DNA from: Heligmosomoides polygyrus polygyrus
Taxonomy: Eukaryota; Nematoda; Chromadorea; Rhabditida; Heligmosomidae
NCBI GenBank assembly: GCA_947396885.1
Contig: OX377202.1
Coordinates: forward strand, 58,492,034 to 58,556,033
Direction of reading: 5' to 3'
DNA: 64,000 nt
The notes under the pieces were generated by a model that ran no database searches, was not told the origin of the DNA, and saw nothing but the letters and a program-made list of their open reading frames with translations. Below are positions 1 to 12,300 of this stretch, piece after piece (the stretch's first letter is position 1; each line of letters begins with the position of its first letter). A program made the translations under genes and the position numbers.

Positions 1-39
1 GGGAGCAGGAAGTCCATTCCGTGCAAATTAGCTGAGCTG

Positions 40-205
40 CTTCTCTTCAGCTGGCCAGCATACGGTCGCACTTCGTTTGCAAGTTATTTCCTCATCCACC
101 AGCCCAGATCGCCCCATGTGGCGCTGTGATAAGGCACCTGAGATCCCCCTAATACGAGAAGCCGATGTTTTCCTAAAAAGGGAGATCCGCGGTGAGTATG
201 GGAGG
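40..205. repeat. dispersed repeat, copy 1 (paired with 4740-4935)
   Basis: This stretch is clearly related, in the same orientation, to 4740-4935: shared blocks include acggtcgca, the ctc-atccacca block, and gagatccc followed by an agggagatccg block. The two copies lie outside the family A RTE at 1528-4400. The copy near 4.8 kb is next to the 5' side of that element, so this may be 5' UTR sequence of the same family, or an older separate repeat. Confidence 0.55.
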
Positions 206-1527
206 AACAAATGGAAGATACGTTGTCCAATGAACTCCATCTCCCCTCATCTTGAAACCTTGGCGTTGCTGTTAACAACGTCTATAAAACGTCTGCGCTT
301 CTTAGGTCGCAAGTAATCGCGGTGGAGCATCGTGTCTCTGAAGACGACGAGACGGTCGAAACGGCAGGTCAATAAATAACTCCACCTAACTACTTTGTGT
401 TGTGAAAGTGAAGGTGTCTGAAAAAGCTATCGATGAAGATGGAAACGTGCTCGAACTGCGCTTGAAAAGACGGTTGATTCCTTTGCCCGCGGCAAGGATA
501 CATGTGCAGGAGCGAAGAGTTTTTAACAATTGCATCCTTCGCTGTTGTAAGTGAGGATTTTATCAGTGTTCGCGTCATCGCAAAATAGGTGGACCACAAA
601 CTGAAAGGATTTTGTGACCTCTGAAGATAGTGTCATTTGGTATTTATGTGTGTAGCTATGGGCATGCTCCTTTTACTACACAGATCGCGAGGAAAATATT
701 TGCCGCTTTTTTCATTAGTTCCTTCACAGCTTCTAATGTGAACGCCTGTTCTGATTTAGAATAGCGCTTACCACTAGTTTCCAAAGGCACGCTGTAATCA
801 TTCAAAAAAGAAACTCTGAGCACTGGCTTAGCTGTGACACTAGTAGAGGCGGTTTTACGGAGTTGCACCACAAAAAAACTTCTTCTGAATTTCATGAACC
901 TGTCTTAACTTCTTCATGCAACGGGAGCTGTCGTCAGTTGGTTCATGAATCACCTTGAAGAGGTTTAAAAGAGTATCAGACTTAAAAGTACGATGTCGAT
1001 GAGAGAACTGCTAAATGCTATGGGGCACAACTCCTATATTAGAGAGAAACGGCGTCTTACGAAAGCCTTGAGGTTATCTACTGCCTAGATGTCTTCCTTG
1101 TCATGAGCTTCTGAATGAGGACGCCTTCATAGGTATTCCTAGTCGTTAACGAGCGAAAAACACAGCTGATAGAGAAGTGATACATCTGCATGCGCTACAT
1201 GTTAGATATACGATTTTCACGTCGAATTGGACACTTTTCAAATAAAATTGGACACTCTTCTACGTTCTAGGCCTTGAGGCTTTTGAACTCGAAGCGAACT
1301 CTTCTCAATCGAAAAGGCCTTCAGGGGGTTACATTACAGATTCAATAGGATGATTAGAGTAATTTTTGTCCAAGGAAAATTAGGTATAGCTTTCGTTGAA
1401 ATTTTTTTAGTTCATCTACCAAGTGTAATAATTTTATAAAATTTTTACTTTTAGAGAAAAATAATAAATGAAGTTTTTGCTGAAAGCACAGCAAAAAATA
1501 AAGCATATAGCGCATTAAAAGAGCACA
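206..1527. other. no supported gene (about 1.3 kb)
   Basis: AT-rich intergenic-type sequence. Only short ORFs of 60 to 80 codons occur, on both strands, with no recognisable domain, and no repeats shared with the rest of the window were noticed. Confidence 0.5.
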
Positions 1528-4400
1528 TCACGCCATCACCTGTATCACCTGTCGTCCCGTTCATCATCGACTTGCTCGAGCGAGCGCCAGCAGCGTCTCC
1601 ATTCGTCCCTGTCGCGTGCGAGAGTGCTCCAATGGATCCTCCTCGCTCGAGGGGCACGAAGAGCGTCATAGCGATCGTTCAGGGCTTTCATGAAGAAGTC
1701 CGACCAACGCGTTGGTGGGCGTCCTGGTGTTCCCTTGACATTCCGCGGAATCCAGTCGGTGACGGCTCTCGTCCAGCGGCTGTCTGCGAAGCGCATTACG
1801 TGGCCGGCCCACCTAATTTTCGACAATTTCGCCCATGCGACAGCGTCTCTGATCTTCGAGCGTCGGCGAAGCTCGGAACTCCGGAGACCTTCTCTCACTT
1901 GCGTGAGTCGTGTCACTCCGAGCATCGTCCTCTCGATTCCACGCTGCGCGACGCTGATCGCGTGTTCATCCTGCTTTCGTATAGCCTAGGTCTCTGAGGC
2001 GTATGTTAGGGCAGGAAGAACAGTGGAATCGAATAGGTGGGCACGCAGTCGGACGTTCTTCGTCTTCTTCGCGACTTCTTCGACGCTCTTGAAAGCTCCC
2101 CGCTCGTTTCCTCCTGCTCAGCTCTGGCGCTAGGTCGTTGACCATGTTGACTTCGCGACCCAGATAGACGTAGCTGGAGCATTCGGAGATGTTCGTTCCG
2201 TTGAGCGAGAATGGGGCATCAGAAACTTGTCCGTTCCTCATGAACATCGTCTTCGTAAGATTCAGCTGCAGTCCAACGTTCCCACATACACGATCGAAGT
2301 CGGCCAGCATTCGCTCCGCCTGGCTGATGCTCGGTGTTATGAGCACGATGTCGTCAGCGGAACGAAGATGATGTAGTTGCCGGCGGTCGACCTTCACTCT
2401 CATGTCTTTCCATTCTAGTTCGCGCATGAGGTTTTCGAGGGTGGCGCTGAAGAGCTTCGGGGATATGGTATCCCCCTGCCGAACCCCTCTCTTTACGTCG
2501 ATGAGGACGTCGTTGTAGAATGGTGAGATCTTGGTCGTGAATCCACTGTACAGCTCTCAAAGGACTCTGATGTACTAAGTAGGAACACCCTGAGTGAGCA
2601 GGGCGTCGATGACCGCTTCAGTTTCGACAAAGTCGGATGCCTTCTTCAGGTCGATGAACGTAAGGCACAGCGGCAGCTTGTACTCTCGCGACACTTCGAT
2701 GAGCTTCGTAATGGTGTGTATGTGGTCGACTGTGCTGAATCCTCTCCGAAATCCTGCTTGTTCGCATGGCTGTCCTTCGTCCAGCGTTCTGCTGATCCTA
2801 TTCAGGATGACTCGAGTGAACAGCTTGTAGACTACGGACAGCAGGCAGATCGGGCGATAGTTGCCAATGTCGTGCACGTCTCCCTTCTTGTACAGCAAGA
2901 GAGTCTAGCTGGTCTTCCACTGAGATGGAACCTTGCACTCCGACAGGTAGCGCGAGAAGAGCCGCGCCAGGGTGTTGATGAGCGCTGGCGGGTTGTTCTT
3001 CAGGTGTTCGGACCTGATCCTGTCGGGACCGAGTGCTGTACGTTTCTTCACCAACGAGATGGTCGGATCTCGGAACGGAGAACAGAGGGGACGACGTATC
3101 CATCCTGCGGAAGATGGCGTGGGGCAGGTGGACGTGGCTATCGAAGAGATCGAAGTAGAAGTTGTGGATGACCTTCTTCATGGTCCTTCTGGAAGACGTG
3201 ACGGTTCCATCAGGACGTCGGAGAGCGGTCATCTTGGTCTTGAAGTTGGCGAAGTTCCGGCGGGCATTGCGGATGCTCAAACCTGCCTTTGCTGCTTCAG
3301 CCAACACTTCCGCCCTTCTCTCCTTAAGATTCTTCTTTATCGCGGCTCTGCATAGCTTCGCAAGCTCGGACGTCAGTTGGTAGTTGCCTGACGCTCGTGC
3401 TGCTCCACGCTGGTGTATTAGCTCGAGAGTTTCCGGAGACAGGCGTCTCTTGGTGGTCTTCGAGCTCCCTTAGCACTATCGCGGAGATGGTGCTCGAAGT
3501 GGTCGTATTCCTCGTCGATGTTGTCCATAACGGTATCTTCCCAAAGGCCGGCAAGAGAGGTGTAAAGGTCCCAGTTGATAGTCGTTCTGGGACTCCTCTT
3601 CTTGAACTTCACGGCCTTCTCTCCTTGACGCGAAAAGCGGAACATTCCGCGAAGGAGGCGGTGGTCCGATCCCGTGTAGAACTTGGGGACAACGGAAACG
3701 TCGGTCAGACAATACTTGCGATTGAAGATGATGTGGTCGATCTCGTTGTGGAACTGGCCACCGGGAGATTCCCAGTTCCATCGTAGGGAGGGAGACTTCT
3801 GGAACTGTGAGTTTCCATGGATGGTCTTGGTCGACATGATAAACTCAGACAGCCTTTCACCTTGCTCGTTCCACTCTAAACCGTGGGTTCCGATGTGAAG
3901 TTCTTCCGGCGACCTTCGTGGCCCGATCTTGGCGTTGAAGTCGCCGACGATCACCTTGTAGAAGGTGTGATCTTCCTTATAGAGCTCCCCCAGCTCCACG
4001 TAGAAGGCTTCGACCTCTTCGTCGTCGTAGTTGGATGTTGGTGCTTACGCGACGAATACAGTCAAAGCTGGCACGGAGCCCCATCGCTTCAGTCGCAGAC
4101 GTCCGATTCGGGTTGTCATAGACTCGTACGAATCGATGTTCATGGCCAAGTGCGTGTTGACGAGGATACCAACGCCGCCTACTCCCCTGCTGTCGCATGT
4201 TCCGAGGAACAGTTCTTCTCCGGAGTCGTAGGCGGCGTGTAGAGGGTGGTGTCTTCTGGTCTCGGTCAGTCCGATGACGTCGTACTTGATCTTCCTGGCT
4301 TGCATCATCAGGTCCTCGACGGATACTTCCGATGCAAGCGTGGGTGCGTTGTAGGTACAGATCGTCATCCTAGTCCTCAATTTGCGCAGCCTGGTTAGGC
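1528..4400 (-). mobile_element. RTE-type non-LTR retrotransposon, family A, decayed
   Basis: On the minus strand the order is APE-type endonuclease, linker, reverse transcriptase, and a conserved C-terminal block, which is the RTE layout. The 3' end carries short tandem copies of a TCACCTGTA-type unit (1528-1558 on the plus strand), as RTE tails do. The same 3' end occurs in a truncated copy at 30641-30917. Sequence at 4400-4960 may be its 5' UTR. Multiple frameshifts and stops make it inactive. Confidence 0.85.
1545..4380 (-). pseudogene. RTE-A endonuclease/reverse transcriptase pseudogene
   Basis: Fragments in order: 4380-4045 is the endonuclease N-terminus (TICTYNAPTL, VIGLTETRRH, VGGVGILVN). 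3999-3418 continues it (IVGDFNAKIG, EIDHIIF, GSDHRLLRG). 3307-2798 is the linker. 2898-2575 holds RT motifs (NYRPICLLSVVYKLFTRVIL, QAGFRRGFSTVDHI, LTFIDLKKASD). 2427-1966 contains the catalytic motif region as SADD in place of YADD, then GLQLNLTKT and YVYLGREV. 1925-1545 is the C-terminal block (IRWAGHVMRF, GRPPTRWSDF, WSTLARDRDEWRRC). At least four frame changes separate these pieces. In an intact copy the protein would cut target DNA and prime reverse transcription. The retained GDFNA and SDH endonuclease motifs show the family clearly. Confidence 0.85.
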
Positions 4401-4960
4401 CCTGAGATTTTAGCAGCCTCTCCTACTCGTCCTTCCCATCGCTGCAGAAATGGGGGCTCTTTCGGGGTCAGGGGAATGAGGTCCTTTAGTGCTGCTGTGT
4501 TTGACTGGAATACACACGGCTAGTCGGGCTCTGTCGTGCGGGCGAGGAACTCCGAGCAGCCAGCCAGATTGCCCGAAGGGACGGGGCGAGACTTAAGGCG
4601 GCCTCGAATCGCATGTACTCCCAGTCTACCGAGTGCAAGCTTTTGGCCGGGCCCACACAGATACAATCCCCACAGGCGCAAACATATCCACGCACACTGT
4701 GCATGAACATGCCGCTCCCACGCACAAGCAACGCGTCGACCCGACAATGCAGGAGCAAGGAGTCCATCCCCTGCATCCCACCTGCGTCTCTGGGCAGTAC
4801 ACGGTCGCATTTGGTTCGCGTTTAATTCCTCTATCCACCACTCCGGGACGCGCCACGTGGCCCTGCGACAAGCGGCCCGAGATCCCTCTTAACAAGAGAG
4901 CCCGAAGGCTCTCTATCGAGGGAGATCCGTGGACATCACATCACGCCATGCACTCAAAAA
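4401..4960. repeat. repeat flanking RTE-A, possible 5' UTR; includes copy 2 of the 40-205 repeat
   Basis: GC-rich sequence 5' of the RTE-A coding region. 4740-4935 matches 40-205 at moderate identity. A short hairpin occurs near 4890-4925 (cctct-taacaagagagc, then gctctctatcgaggg). ORFs here overlap in several frames and are not supported. Confidence 0.45.
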
Positions 4961-5977
4961 TTCGCCGCAACTTTTATTTGGTTGATAGTGTAAATCCGAA
5001 TTACATATGTCATCAAAGTGAGGATATGTGTGTTCTTTACAGTTGTTTTTTAAAATCATTAACAGGTGTTAAACTCTACGCGAACAGAAATTCTGCTATC
5101 AATCGAATAAAAGTTGCGTCGTCATGGAAGAGGGCCCAATCTCTTTTCTAGCACTAAAAAATGGCCGCTTTTCTGCTCTTCAAAACAAAATTAGGCCATC
5201 CCCCTTGCAACCTTTTTGGAGAGTCCCTAGTTTGATGTAGAAAAAGCTTGTTTCAATTTGTAAAAGTTCCCTTTGATTTCAACAGTCATAGGCTAGCTTA
5301 GAGGAGTGTCCAATTTGATTTGAAAAATGTTTAGTTCTACGTGAAAATGGTATATATTCGATATACTCTTTGGATTTGCTAGATGGCTCCACCTCTTTGC
5401 TAGTGTCTCAAAGCGGTCGCGTTTTCAAAAGGAAGTTGACAAAGATCGCCATATTGCAATGTCGGCAACTGAGGACTTCACTAGTATACAATAGTAAACA
5501 GGGACTCATTCAGGACTCTCGTTCCTTCACCCAAGCGTTTCACACCGACTTCGAATCTACTCCACCAGTTGATGTTCGGGCGGAATCTCAAACTCGTCTA
5601 GTCTGTGCCTGCTATGTGTGGTTAACCTTCCGTCAGCCTAGCCAAGCTGCACTGACCCTTGTGCTTTCAAGTGGCATGGATTGCGTTCCTTCTCTTCTCT
5701 TGTTTCATGACTCACTGTTTTTTCCTGATGAAGTTGTCCGGTGCATAGTTAATTCTCTTCTATTCAGTCATAGTAATTTGTTCTGCTACCTCTCAATAGA
5801 CGTCGTATTCCCATCCAGTTCATACGAGCTGTGGGTATCTATATCATGCCAACATGGACTATTTTTCCTTGTTGGTAGCTGATAATGCACGAGCATTTTA
5901 CCGAATTTATCTTTGACTCAACACGCCATTTTCGTGAGGCATTCATGTCATTGCTTTCATGTACTCCTGGTTCGAGA

Positions 5978-5978
<1 letters not shown>
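4961..5978. other. no supported gene (about 1 kb)
   Basis: It contains a 170-codon plus-strand ORF at 5370-5882 with no recognisable domain, no signal of conservation, and amino-acid content typical of random AT-rich sequence. I do not call it a gene. Confidence 0.45.
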
Positions 5979-6008
<30 letters not shown>

Positions 6009-6033
6009 CTTCTTCTTCTTCTTCTTCTTCTTC
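5979..6033. repeat. (CTT/GAA)n microsatellite tail of RTE-B
   Basis: Uninterrupted trinucleotide run at the 3' end of the split RTE-B copy. A shorter version sits at the same place in the copy ending at 41583, so the tail belongs to the family. Confidence 0.95.
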
Positions 6034-6280
6034 AGCGTTTGTCCCGCATCGTAGCGGGGTCCGCTATTCTGGTGTCATGACGCCATCTTTCCCGATCCAG
6101 CGCTAGATCAGGGTAAGCACCATAATCTTCAAGTCCGAATGTAACCAGCACTGCTTCGGGCGCCCTCTAGGCCGCTTTCCTACCACCTCGAAGTTAGGGC
6201 CTATCTTGCGGACGCTGTCTTCCTTTGCACGCAGAACGTGGCCTGCGAGCTTCGCGCATCTTCTCGTCTCGTTCATCTTT
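5979..6280 (-). mobile_element. RTE-B copy 1, 3' end with (GAA)n tail
   Basis: On the minus strand this is the last part of the RTE-B reading frame (block ALDRERWRHDTRIADPATMR) followed by a GAA tail of about 55 bp, seen as (CTT)n at 5979-6033. It matches the 3' end at 41583-41870. Its upstream continuation resumes at 9440, so the copy has been split by an insertion. Confidence 0.8.
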
Positions 6281-7295
6281 GTCCTTGGGAAAAAATTTCG
6301 AATTTCGAATGATCGAATAATATTCGATTTTCAAAAAGTCGAATTTCGAATAATCGAATTTCGAATAGTCGAATATTCGAATAATCAAATGAACACTATT
6401 ATTTACTGTCGTCACCCAGTGGTTGACATTTAATTATTTTTTATTACCCACTGTGAAGGAAATGGATGGCTTCTCCATCCATTTCCTTTACGAGACCAAA
6501 GAACAATAACAGCCGTATAATGGCAATGAAGCGCGCTTTGCTTCCCTAAGAATTCGTACACCGAGAAGAGAGAAACACCTTGGGTAGGCAGAGCTAGATT
6601 GTTATAGGTCTTTCTCTATAGGTTGCTATCTTTCCTTATGTTATAGCGAAGATTCCAGGTGGTAAAAGAATGATTATCATGGGCGGAGAAATGACACAAA
6701 GACGATCTGGTGCAGAAAGGGTGCACTGGAGTCTCATGAATGGCATTCAGTTTGTGTTCCAGCTCCGTTGAAGAGAAACGGACCCGCGTTGGAATCTAAT
6801 CTGACAAGACACTACGACTTGGACAGTGTTAGAGCGAAAATGGGGAAGGCTCACTTTCATAGGAAACGGAGTATGACTGGCTCTTGTACTCCATAGCCAT
6901 TGCTCTTCCTCTCTTCTTCAACGTCTTTACTGGCAGAAAGCAGGAGCTTTCTAGGCCCCTGAAAGTTCTACCTCCCTACCGCAGATCCTTCGGCTCTAAT
7001 CGTTCCCTTGTTGTAACTGAGGTAGAAATACAAAACGAAGGTTCTCCCGTAGTATACTGAAGGTAAAAATATCTGTGTACAGGCATAATCCTAATCACTT
7101 GCGATTCACGTGAATGGCCACAGCACGCTGGACGGCCGTTTACAAGGAAGCAGGTGCGCAGCGGAGGGCCGCGCTTGCAGCACTTACTTCGCGTCAACTC
7201 ACAAGGGAGGTCAATGAACCTCCCGTGGGAAGCTTGTAAGTGACCTATTGAGCACTGTGGGGGATTGTCCGAGAGGCACCCCAGTGGTTTAAAAC

Positions 7296-7416
7296 TGAAT
7301 GCAGCTAAGGGACATTTTATTTAACGAATTTACCGAATTTACCTTTTTAACGCAAAAATTTTTCGTTAAAAAGTGGTCGTTAAAAATTTACCGAAAAAAT
7401 TTAACGCACACCTCTG
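7296..7416. mobile_element. single right end of hAT-like element (TTTAACG subterminal repeats)
   Basis: Nearly the same sequence as 14815-14943, the right end of the hAT-like element A: repeated TTTAACG/TTTACCGA motifs ending TTTAACGCACACCTCTG. The final bases are the inverse of CAGAGGTGTGCG. The matching left end was not found in the window, so this is a solo or broken element. Confidence 0.6.
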
Positions 7417-8137
7417 CTGCCCATCGCCTCCCCACCACTCTCTGCCAATCGAAGGTTTAGGGACTTGTACTCCCACAACTCCGGAGATCGAAAGCAGGTT
7501 TCGCCCAAACGTCGTCTAGAGGGCTAATTGAGGTGCTGATCGCAAATCTAGTAAACGTTTTCGCGTGATTCCACATTTTCATGAGTGATCAAGTTTATCA
7601 GTTTGAGTACATAGAATCGCTTTCTTCACCTACATATGTGATCAGACTTGCTTTCCAGTCTTCGACTTTGAGATGGAAAGTAGTGCTCGAAAAATGGATA
7701 ATTTAGAAAAAGAAATGACAGATTGGTGGCAGCAGCCTAAATAATTTCCTAAGGCGAGGAAAGGACGAAATCAGTGGTCATGACAACCCCATCCCTACTC
7801 ACGAACACACACTATGAAATATCGTAAGCGGCCAAATTGTCGAAATTGAATACCATATTCGTGCTCAGCATCCAAAATAACAGTACAGGCGATGTTTGGG
7901 CGAAAAAAATCGACCTCCACTCCACTTTTGGAGTCACAATAGTACAACGCGGCCGGTTATTCTGCACCTTTTCTCGCACGTACTCACCGTCGCCTATTGT
8001 GGTCGACGGTAACACCGAACGCGTTTGCCAGCTTCGTGATCAGAACCTCGGTCAACCCTCAGGACAACATTTGTACTAAATTTTATTATCTAATTACGAA
8101 GTCATGGGGATTAATACAAGTACCTACGTTTGCAAAG

Positions 8138-8150
8138 CCCCCCCCCCCCC
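8138..8150. repeat. C homopolymer
   Basis: Run of 13 C within the insertion that splits RTE-B copy 1. Confidence 0.9.
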
Positions 8151-9440
8151 TGTCAGTGCGGGAGAGTGGCCGAGAAAGAATAGGCTGCAGGAAGATCAAT
8201 AGGATAAGTTAATCATATATGTAAATTTTAATACTCAAACAGTTTTAAATTCAATGTCTAAACAACGAAGTAGAATTAGAAATAACCTGAGGTATACATG
8301 AACTCTAAATCACACTGTACTATAACAAACACAAGTGGAAAACAAGCAACAACTAAAACAAGTAGTAACTAAAACAATGGTAACAACAACACTAAACATG
8401 TCTTGTTTCGCCTCTGCCTTCATACAAAACATGTTTATAATTTGTCACCCCGAGGCTCGTCAGTGAAGAAGGTGACTAATTAATTTAGTGGTTAATACTG
8501 TATTTGGTGTTATATGCAAATGCTACGAATACTACGGAGTGAGTCAAAAATGATGCATTTTATAAGAGATGCTAAAATTAGTAAAATTTACAAGAGAAAC
8601 GTTCTCTATAGGAACCCGAAGACTGATCAGCACATCCCAGAGATGGACTGAAGCAACACATTTCGATCATGTTCGTAAATATGGTTAAAATGAGAATATG
8701 TTCTACATTTACCAAAACGCACAGCAATCCATAAACAACTCGCCTTGATTCGAACCTGGACCTCTCCCCGCTATCCACTGCAGTGAATGATTCATTTGAC
8801 CTAATAAATCGTCAGATTTCTAACATCTAACTATAATTAAAGCTCTATAGCATCTGCATGTTAATTTCTGAGTATTTCAAGGCCATTCAAGGCGTCACTT
8901 TCGCCTTATCAGCCAGCACTGAAGTGCTACAGTTTTTTGTAATTTTTGACCTACCCAGATGCCCGTAGGACATTTGAAGAGCACTACGGTGCTTCTTAGA
9001 CACACCCTTATAACAAGAAATAGGTCATTTTGGAAATCTCCACGGGAAGTTCATTGATTTCTCTTGTCAGATTACGTACACACAATTCGGCGCACTTTGA
9101 GCGACGCGCGAAACTCAAACATCGTTTTTTATCATAAGGTCAGACTCCCCTGGTTCTCGAAGAAGAGTGCCACTGACTTGTTAAGAGATTGATAAAGAAT
9201 ACTCGAATATTCGACTATTCGAATATTCGATATTCGAAGCCTTCGAATATTCGAATAAACGAATATACGAATATTGGCCAATTTCGAATATTCGAATAAA
9301 CGAATAATTCGAATATTGGACTTTCTCGAATATTCGAGTAGTAGAATAATTCGAATATTGGACTTTTTTCGAATAGTCGAATATTCGAATATTCGAAATT
9401 CGAATTTATTCGAAATTCGACTATTCGAAATTCGAAAAGG

Positions 9441-12250
9441 ACAAAGGTATATTCTCCGCTATCGGCGCGACTCCGAACTTCTGCCGAATAGCATCATTTC
9501 GAATGCAGTCCATGCGCGTGACTCCAGCAGTCCAGCGCAGCATCTTCGTCTCCATGACGCTGAGGCGCGTTTCAACTTCCCTGGTCGCAGGCCAACACTC
9601 AGCGCCGTACATCGCTACTGGCCGAACGACTGCTCTGTATATCTTCGACTTCAAACGCTCCGGTATCTTCCTATCGCAGAGCACCCCAGTCAACGAGCGC
9701 CACTTGGACCAAGCTGCACTCACGCGTGAGTTCACTAAAACCATCAGACCGCCGTCAGACGCTATTGCTGTTCCCAGGTATTTAAACACCGAAATGCGTG
9801 CAAGCTCAGTACCGTTAATCTTAATGGAGCCAGACTCGTTCAGGTCAGTCGTTATGTACTCGGTCTTCTTCACGTTCAATTTGAGTCCAAGCCACTCCAA
9901 GCGATCACACCAAGCTTGCACCTCTCGCTCGAGTTTATCTTTATCTTCGCTAGCGAGCATTACGTCATCAGCATAAAGCAACCTCCAAGGGACGGGGTTC
10001 TGAAGATCTCGTGTGATGGCATCCATGACGACAACAAAGAGGAGTGGAGAAAGCGCAGAACCCTGATGTACCCCGACAGAGATGGGAAACTCCATCGAGG
10101 TTCCAGCTGCAGCTTGAACTCGACTCTTTGGACAAGAGTAGAGAATTCGCAGCCACTCTATGAGCTCTTCAGGAACTCCATGATGTCGCAAGGCGTACCA
10201 TATCACTTCACGCGGCACGCGGTCAAAGGCCTTCTCCAAGTCGAGGAAGGCGATATGCACCGGCTTCTGTTTCTCGCGATGCTTCTCTATCAGGAGGCGG
10301 GCGGCGCATCAATGGTGCCATAGCCAGCCACGAAGCCGCACTGATTGCTGGAAAGCTGGACGATGTCACGACATCGTCCGTCGACAATTCGCTCCTTCAT
10401 GCTGTGCGAAAGCAAGCGAATCGGACGGTAATTGGAGCAGTCTGCAGGACTGCCCTTCTTCTTCCAAATCGGAATCGTCGTACTTTGCCGCCAACACTCA
10501 GGCACTTTTTTCTCTGCCACAACCTGATTAAAGAACTTCGCCAACCACTCAGCAGGGTACCAAAACTTCGACTTCCCCAGTTCTGCTGCCACGTCGTCGG
10601 GCCCAGTCGCTTTGCCTGGCCTCATCTTCTTCAAAGCCGCTTCAATCTCCCCACGGTGATCTTCTGGACGGGGCCGTGGGTTGGAGCCGTTGAAGGGATG
10701 GCTGGATGAGGGAACTCTACCGTAGAGATTTCCTCAAAGTAATCGCGCCATCGCTTCAATGCCTTCTTGCGGTCCATAAGAAGGTGGCCGTTATCATCAT
10801 TGATGCCGAAGAACTTCTCGATGTCCTCGGTCTGGCGATGGCGATTCTTTGCGAGTCGGTACAGATACCGCTCACCATCGCGTGACTCGAGCTTCTCGTT
10901 GACATCTCCATAATGAGTGGCTTTTGCAACAGCCACGGTCTTCTTTGCAGCTTTCTTCGCTTCTTGGTACTTCCGCCAGTTATCGGCTGTCTTTTCGCCG
11001 AGAAACACGTGATAGAGCGTCTTCCTCTCTCGAACTTTGGCTTTCACGTCATCTATCCACAGCCATGCCTGCTTGTCGACCTTCCGTCGTCCAGGGTTCG
11101 TGATGCCGAGCTCCGACCCAGCGTGACGAATCGCGTCGGTCGCCTTCTTCCAAGTTTCGTCGTCAGTTGTGACTGCCGGTAACCGCACGCGAGAAATCAC
11201 AGCTGCTTCCTTCTCTTTCATTCGCCACCACTTGATTCTTGGTGCACCGCATCGCTCGACCTGCTTCAGCCTCGGAGGGGCGATGTTGTGGGGCCACCGT
11301 CTCATACGGCACGACCTTCGCGTCTGTTACAAGACTTCGGTGTCGATCCTTCACAAGGAGAAAGTCGATCTGAGTCCTGGTGTTCCGCTATAGAACGAGA
11401 TGAGGTGGGAATCGCGTTTGCGAAATACGTTGTTCACTATGGTGAGATTGTGAGATTCCGCATATTCAAGCATACGCTCACCATCTGCGTTACGCGACCC
11501 GTCACCGAACCCACCATGACAGCTGTACCCGTCTTTCGTCGCGCCGACGTGCCCGTTAAGGTCACCAGCGACTATGATGACATCTTTCGACGGCACCTCT
11601 GCTGTCTTCTCATCAAGCAGGCTCCAAAACTCTTCCTTGGCTTGATCCGAGCAGCCAGTCTGCGGAGCATACACAGAGAAGAAGTGATAGAGTCGCTCCT
11701 TCGCGACGACAACAATCTTCATCAATCGATCGTCAAAGCGCTCAACGCTTGCAATCGAGTCACGAAATCGTTCGGAGACGATTATTCCGACACCACTGGT
11801 GGTCCTGGGACTTCCATATAGAACGGCCTTGAAGCCTCGTCCTATGTCCCTTGACTTGCGGCAGGACCACCTCGTCTCCTGCACCACACAGAAATCAACT
11901 CTTCTACGCTCCAGTGCTTCAAACAACTCGCACGAGCGGCCCGTCAACGTACCCACATTCAGCGTAGCCACGCGGGTCCTGCTTACGTTACGGGACTTTC
12001 GGACTAGCTCAGTTGCCCCCCGATGCCGTCCTCGCATCAGGGACCCTCGTATACTTTCCACACTCGCCGGGCTCTGTGAGTGCGTGTCGGCTCCAGCGGA
12101 CGCCGTAGCACTATCTCGATAAACGTGAACAGTCATACACCATGTGATGTGACATGGGTCTTCGTAGGCCGGCCTGTCACAAGGGCCTGTCGCCTGCAAT
12201 CGAATGTCCGTGATCGGCTTAGCTCGCAGAGCGAACAGTTTCCAGTGGCA
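9441..12250 (-). pseudogene. RTE-B endonuclease/RT pseudogene, copy 1
   Basis: 12250-11351 is the endonuclease: RVATLNVGTLTGRS, VVQETRWSCR, VGIIVSERFRDS, IIVAGDLNGHVGATKDG. A frameshift at about 11360 ends it at SFYSGTPG, where other copies read IDYVL. 11305-10631 is the basic linker (KQAWLWIDDVKAKVRE, RHRQTEDIEKFFG). 10634-10290 is the start of RT (GKATGPDDVAAEL, NYRPIRLLSHSMK). 10260-9441 is the RT core: HIAFLDLEKAFDRVP, VGVHQGSALSPLLF, LLYADDVML, LGLKLNVKKTEY and MLRWTAGVTRMD. The catalytic YADD is intact here. The last residues are read through into the inserted TTCGAA array. At least three frame breaks remain, so it is not functional. Confidence 0.88.
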
Positions 12251-12300
12251 CCACGTGGAGGAACGGACATCGCCACCGATCCTGGTTCGAGAACTACAGT
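9441..12300 (-). mobile_element. RTE-B copy 1, main part (endonuclease and RT)
   Basis: Large part of a family B RTE element. The coding part runs from about 12290 down to 9441, where the TTCGAA-ended insertion interrupts the RT C-terminal region; the rest is at 5979-6280. The 5' part (12140-12290) is the same sequence as 62100-62230 upstream of RTE-B copy 4. Confidence 0.85.

Larger units (their letters stand above)
6281..9440. mobile_element. 3.1-kb insertion with TTCGAA-rich ends, splitting RTE-B copy 1
   Basis: Both ends are dense in TTCGAA/ATTCGAAT palindromes (6285-6390 and 9195-9440) and carry inverted ctttgtcctt. It sits between two pieces of one RTE-B copy: gcgcatcttctc on one side, ttctccgctatcgg on the other, against gcgcatcttacccgctatcgg in the copy near 41845. 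ATCTTCTC and ATATTCTC, which flank it, could be an 8-bp target duplication with one mismatch. No transposase frame is seen inside. A hAT-like end at 7296-7416 suggests a nested insertion. The exact ends are uncertain. Confidence 0.6.

Noticed and set aside
5370..5882. 170-codon plus-strand ORF
   Set aside because: No recognisable domain, composition like random AT-rich sequence, and no splice or start context that supports a gene.
6285..6390. CRISPR-like or simple satellite array of TTCGAA repeats
   Set aside because: No fixed repeat-spacer structure; the same motif marks mobile-element ends elsewhere in the window, and the organism is eukaryotic.
8695..8775. Possible tRNA on the minus strand (GGTTCGAATCA)
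   Set aside because: Only a B-box-like motif is convincing; no matching A box or stems.
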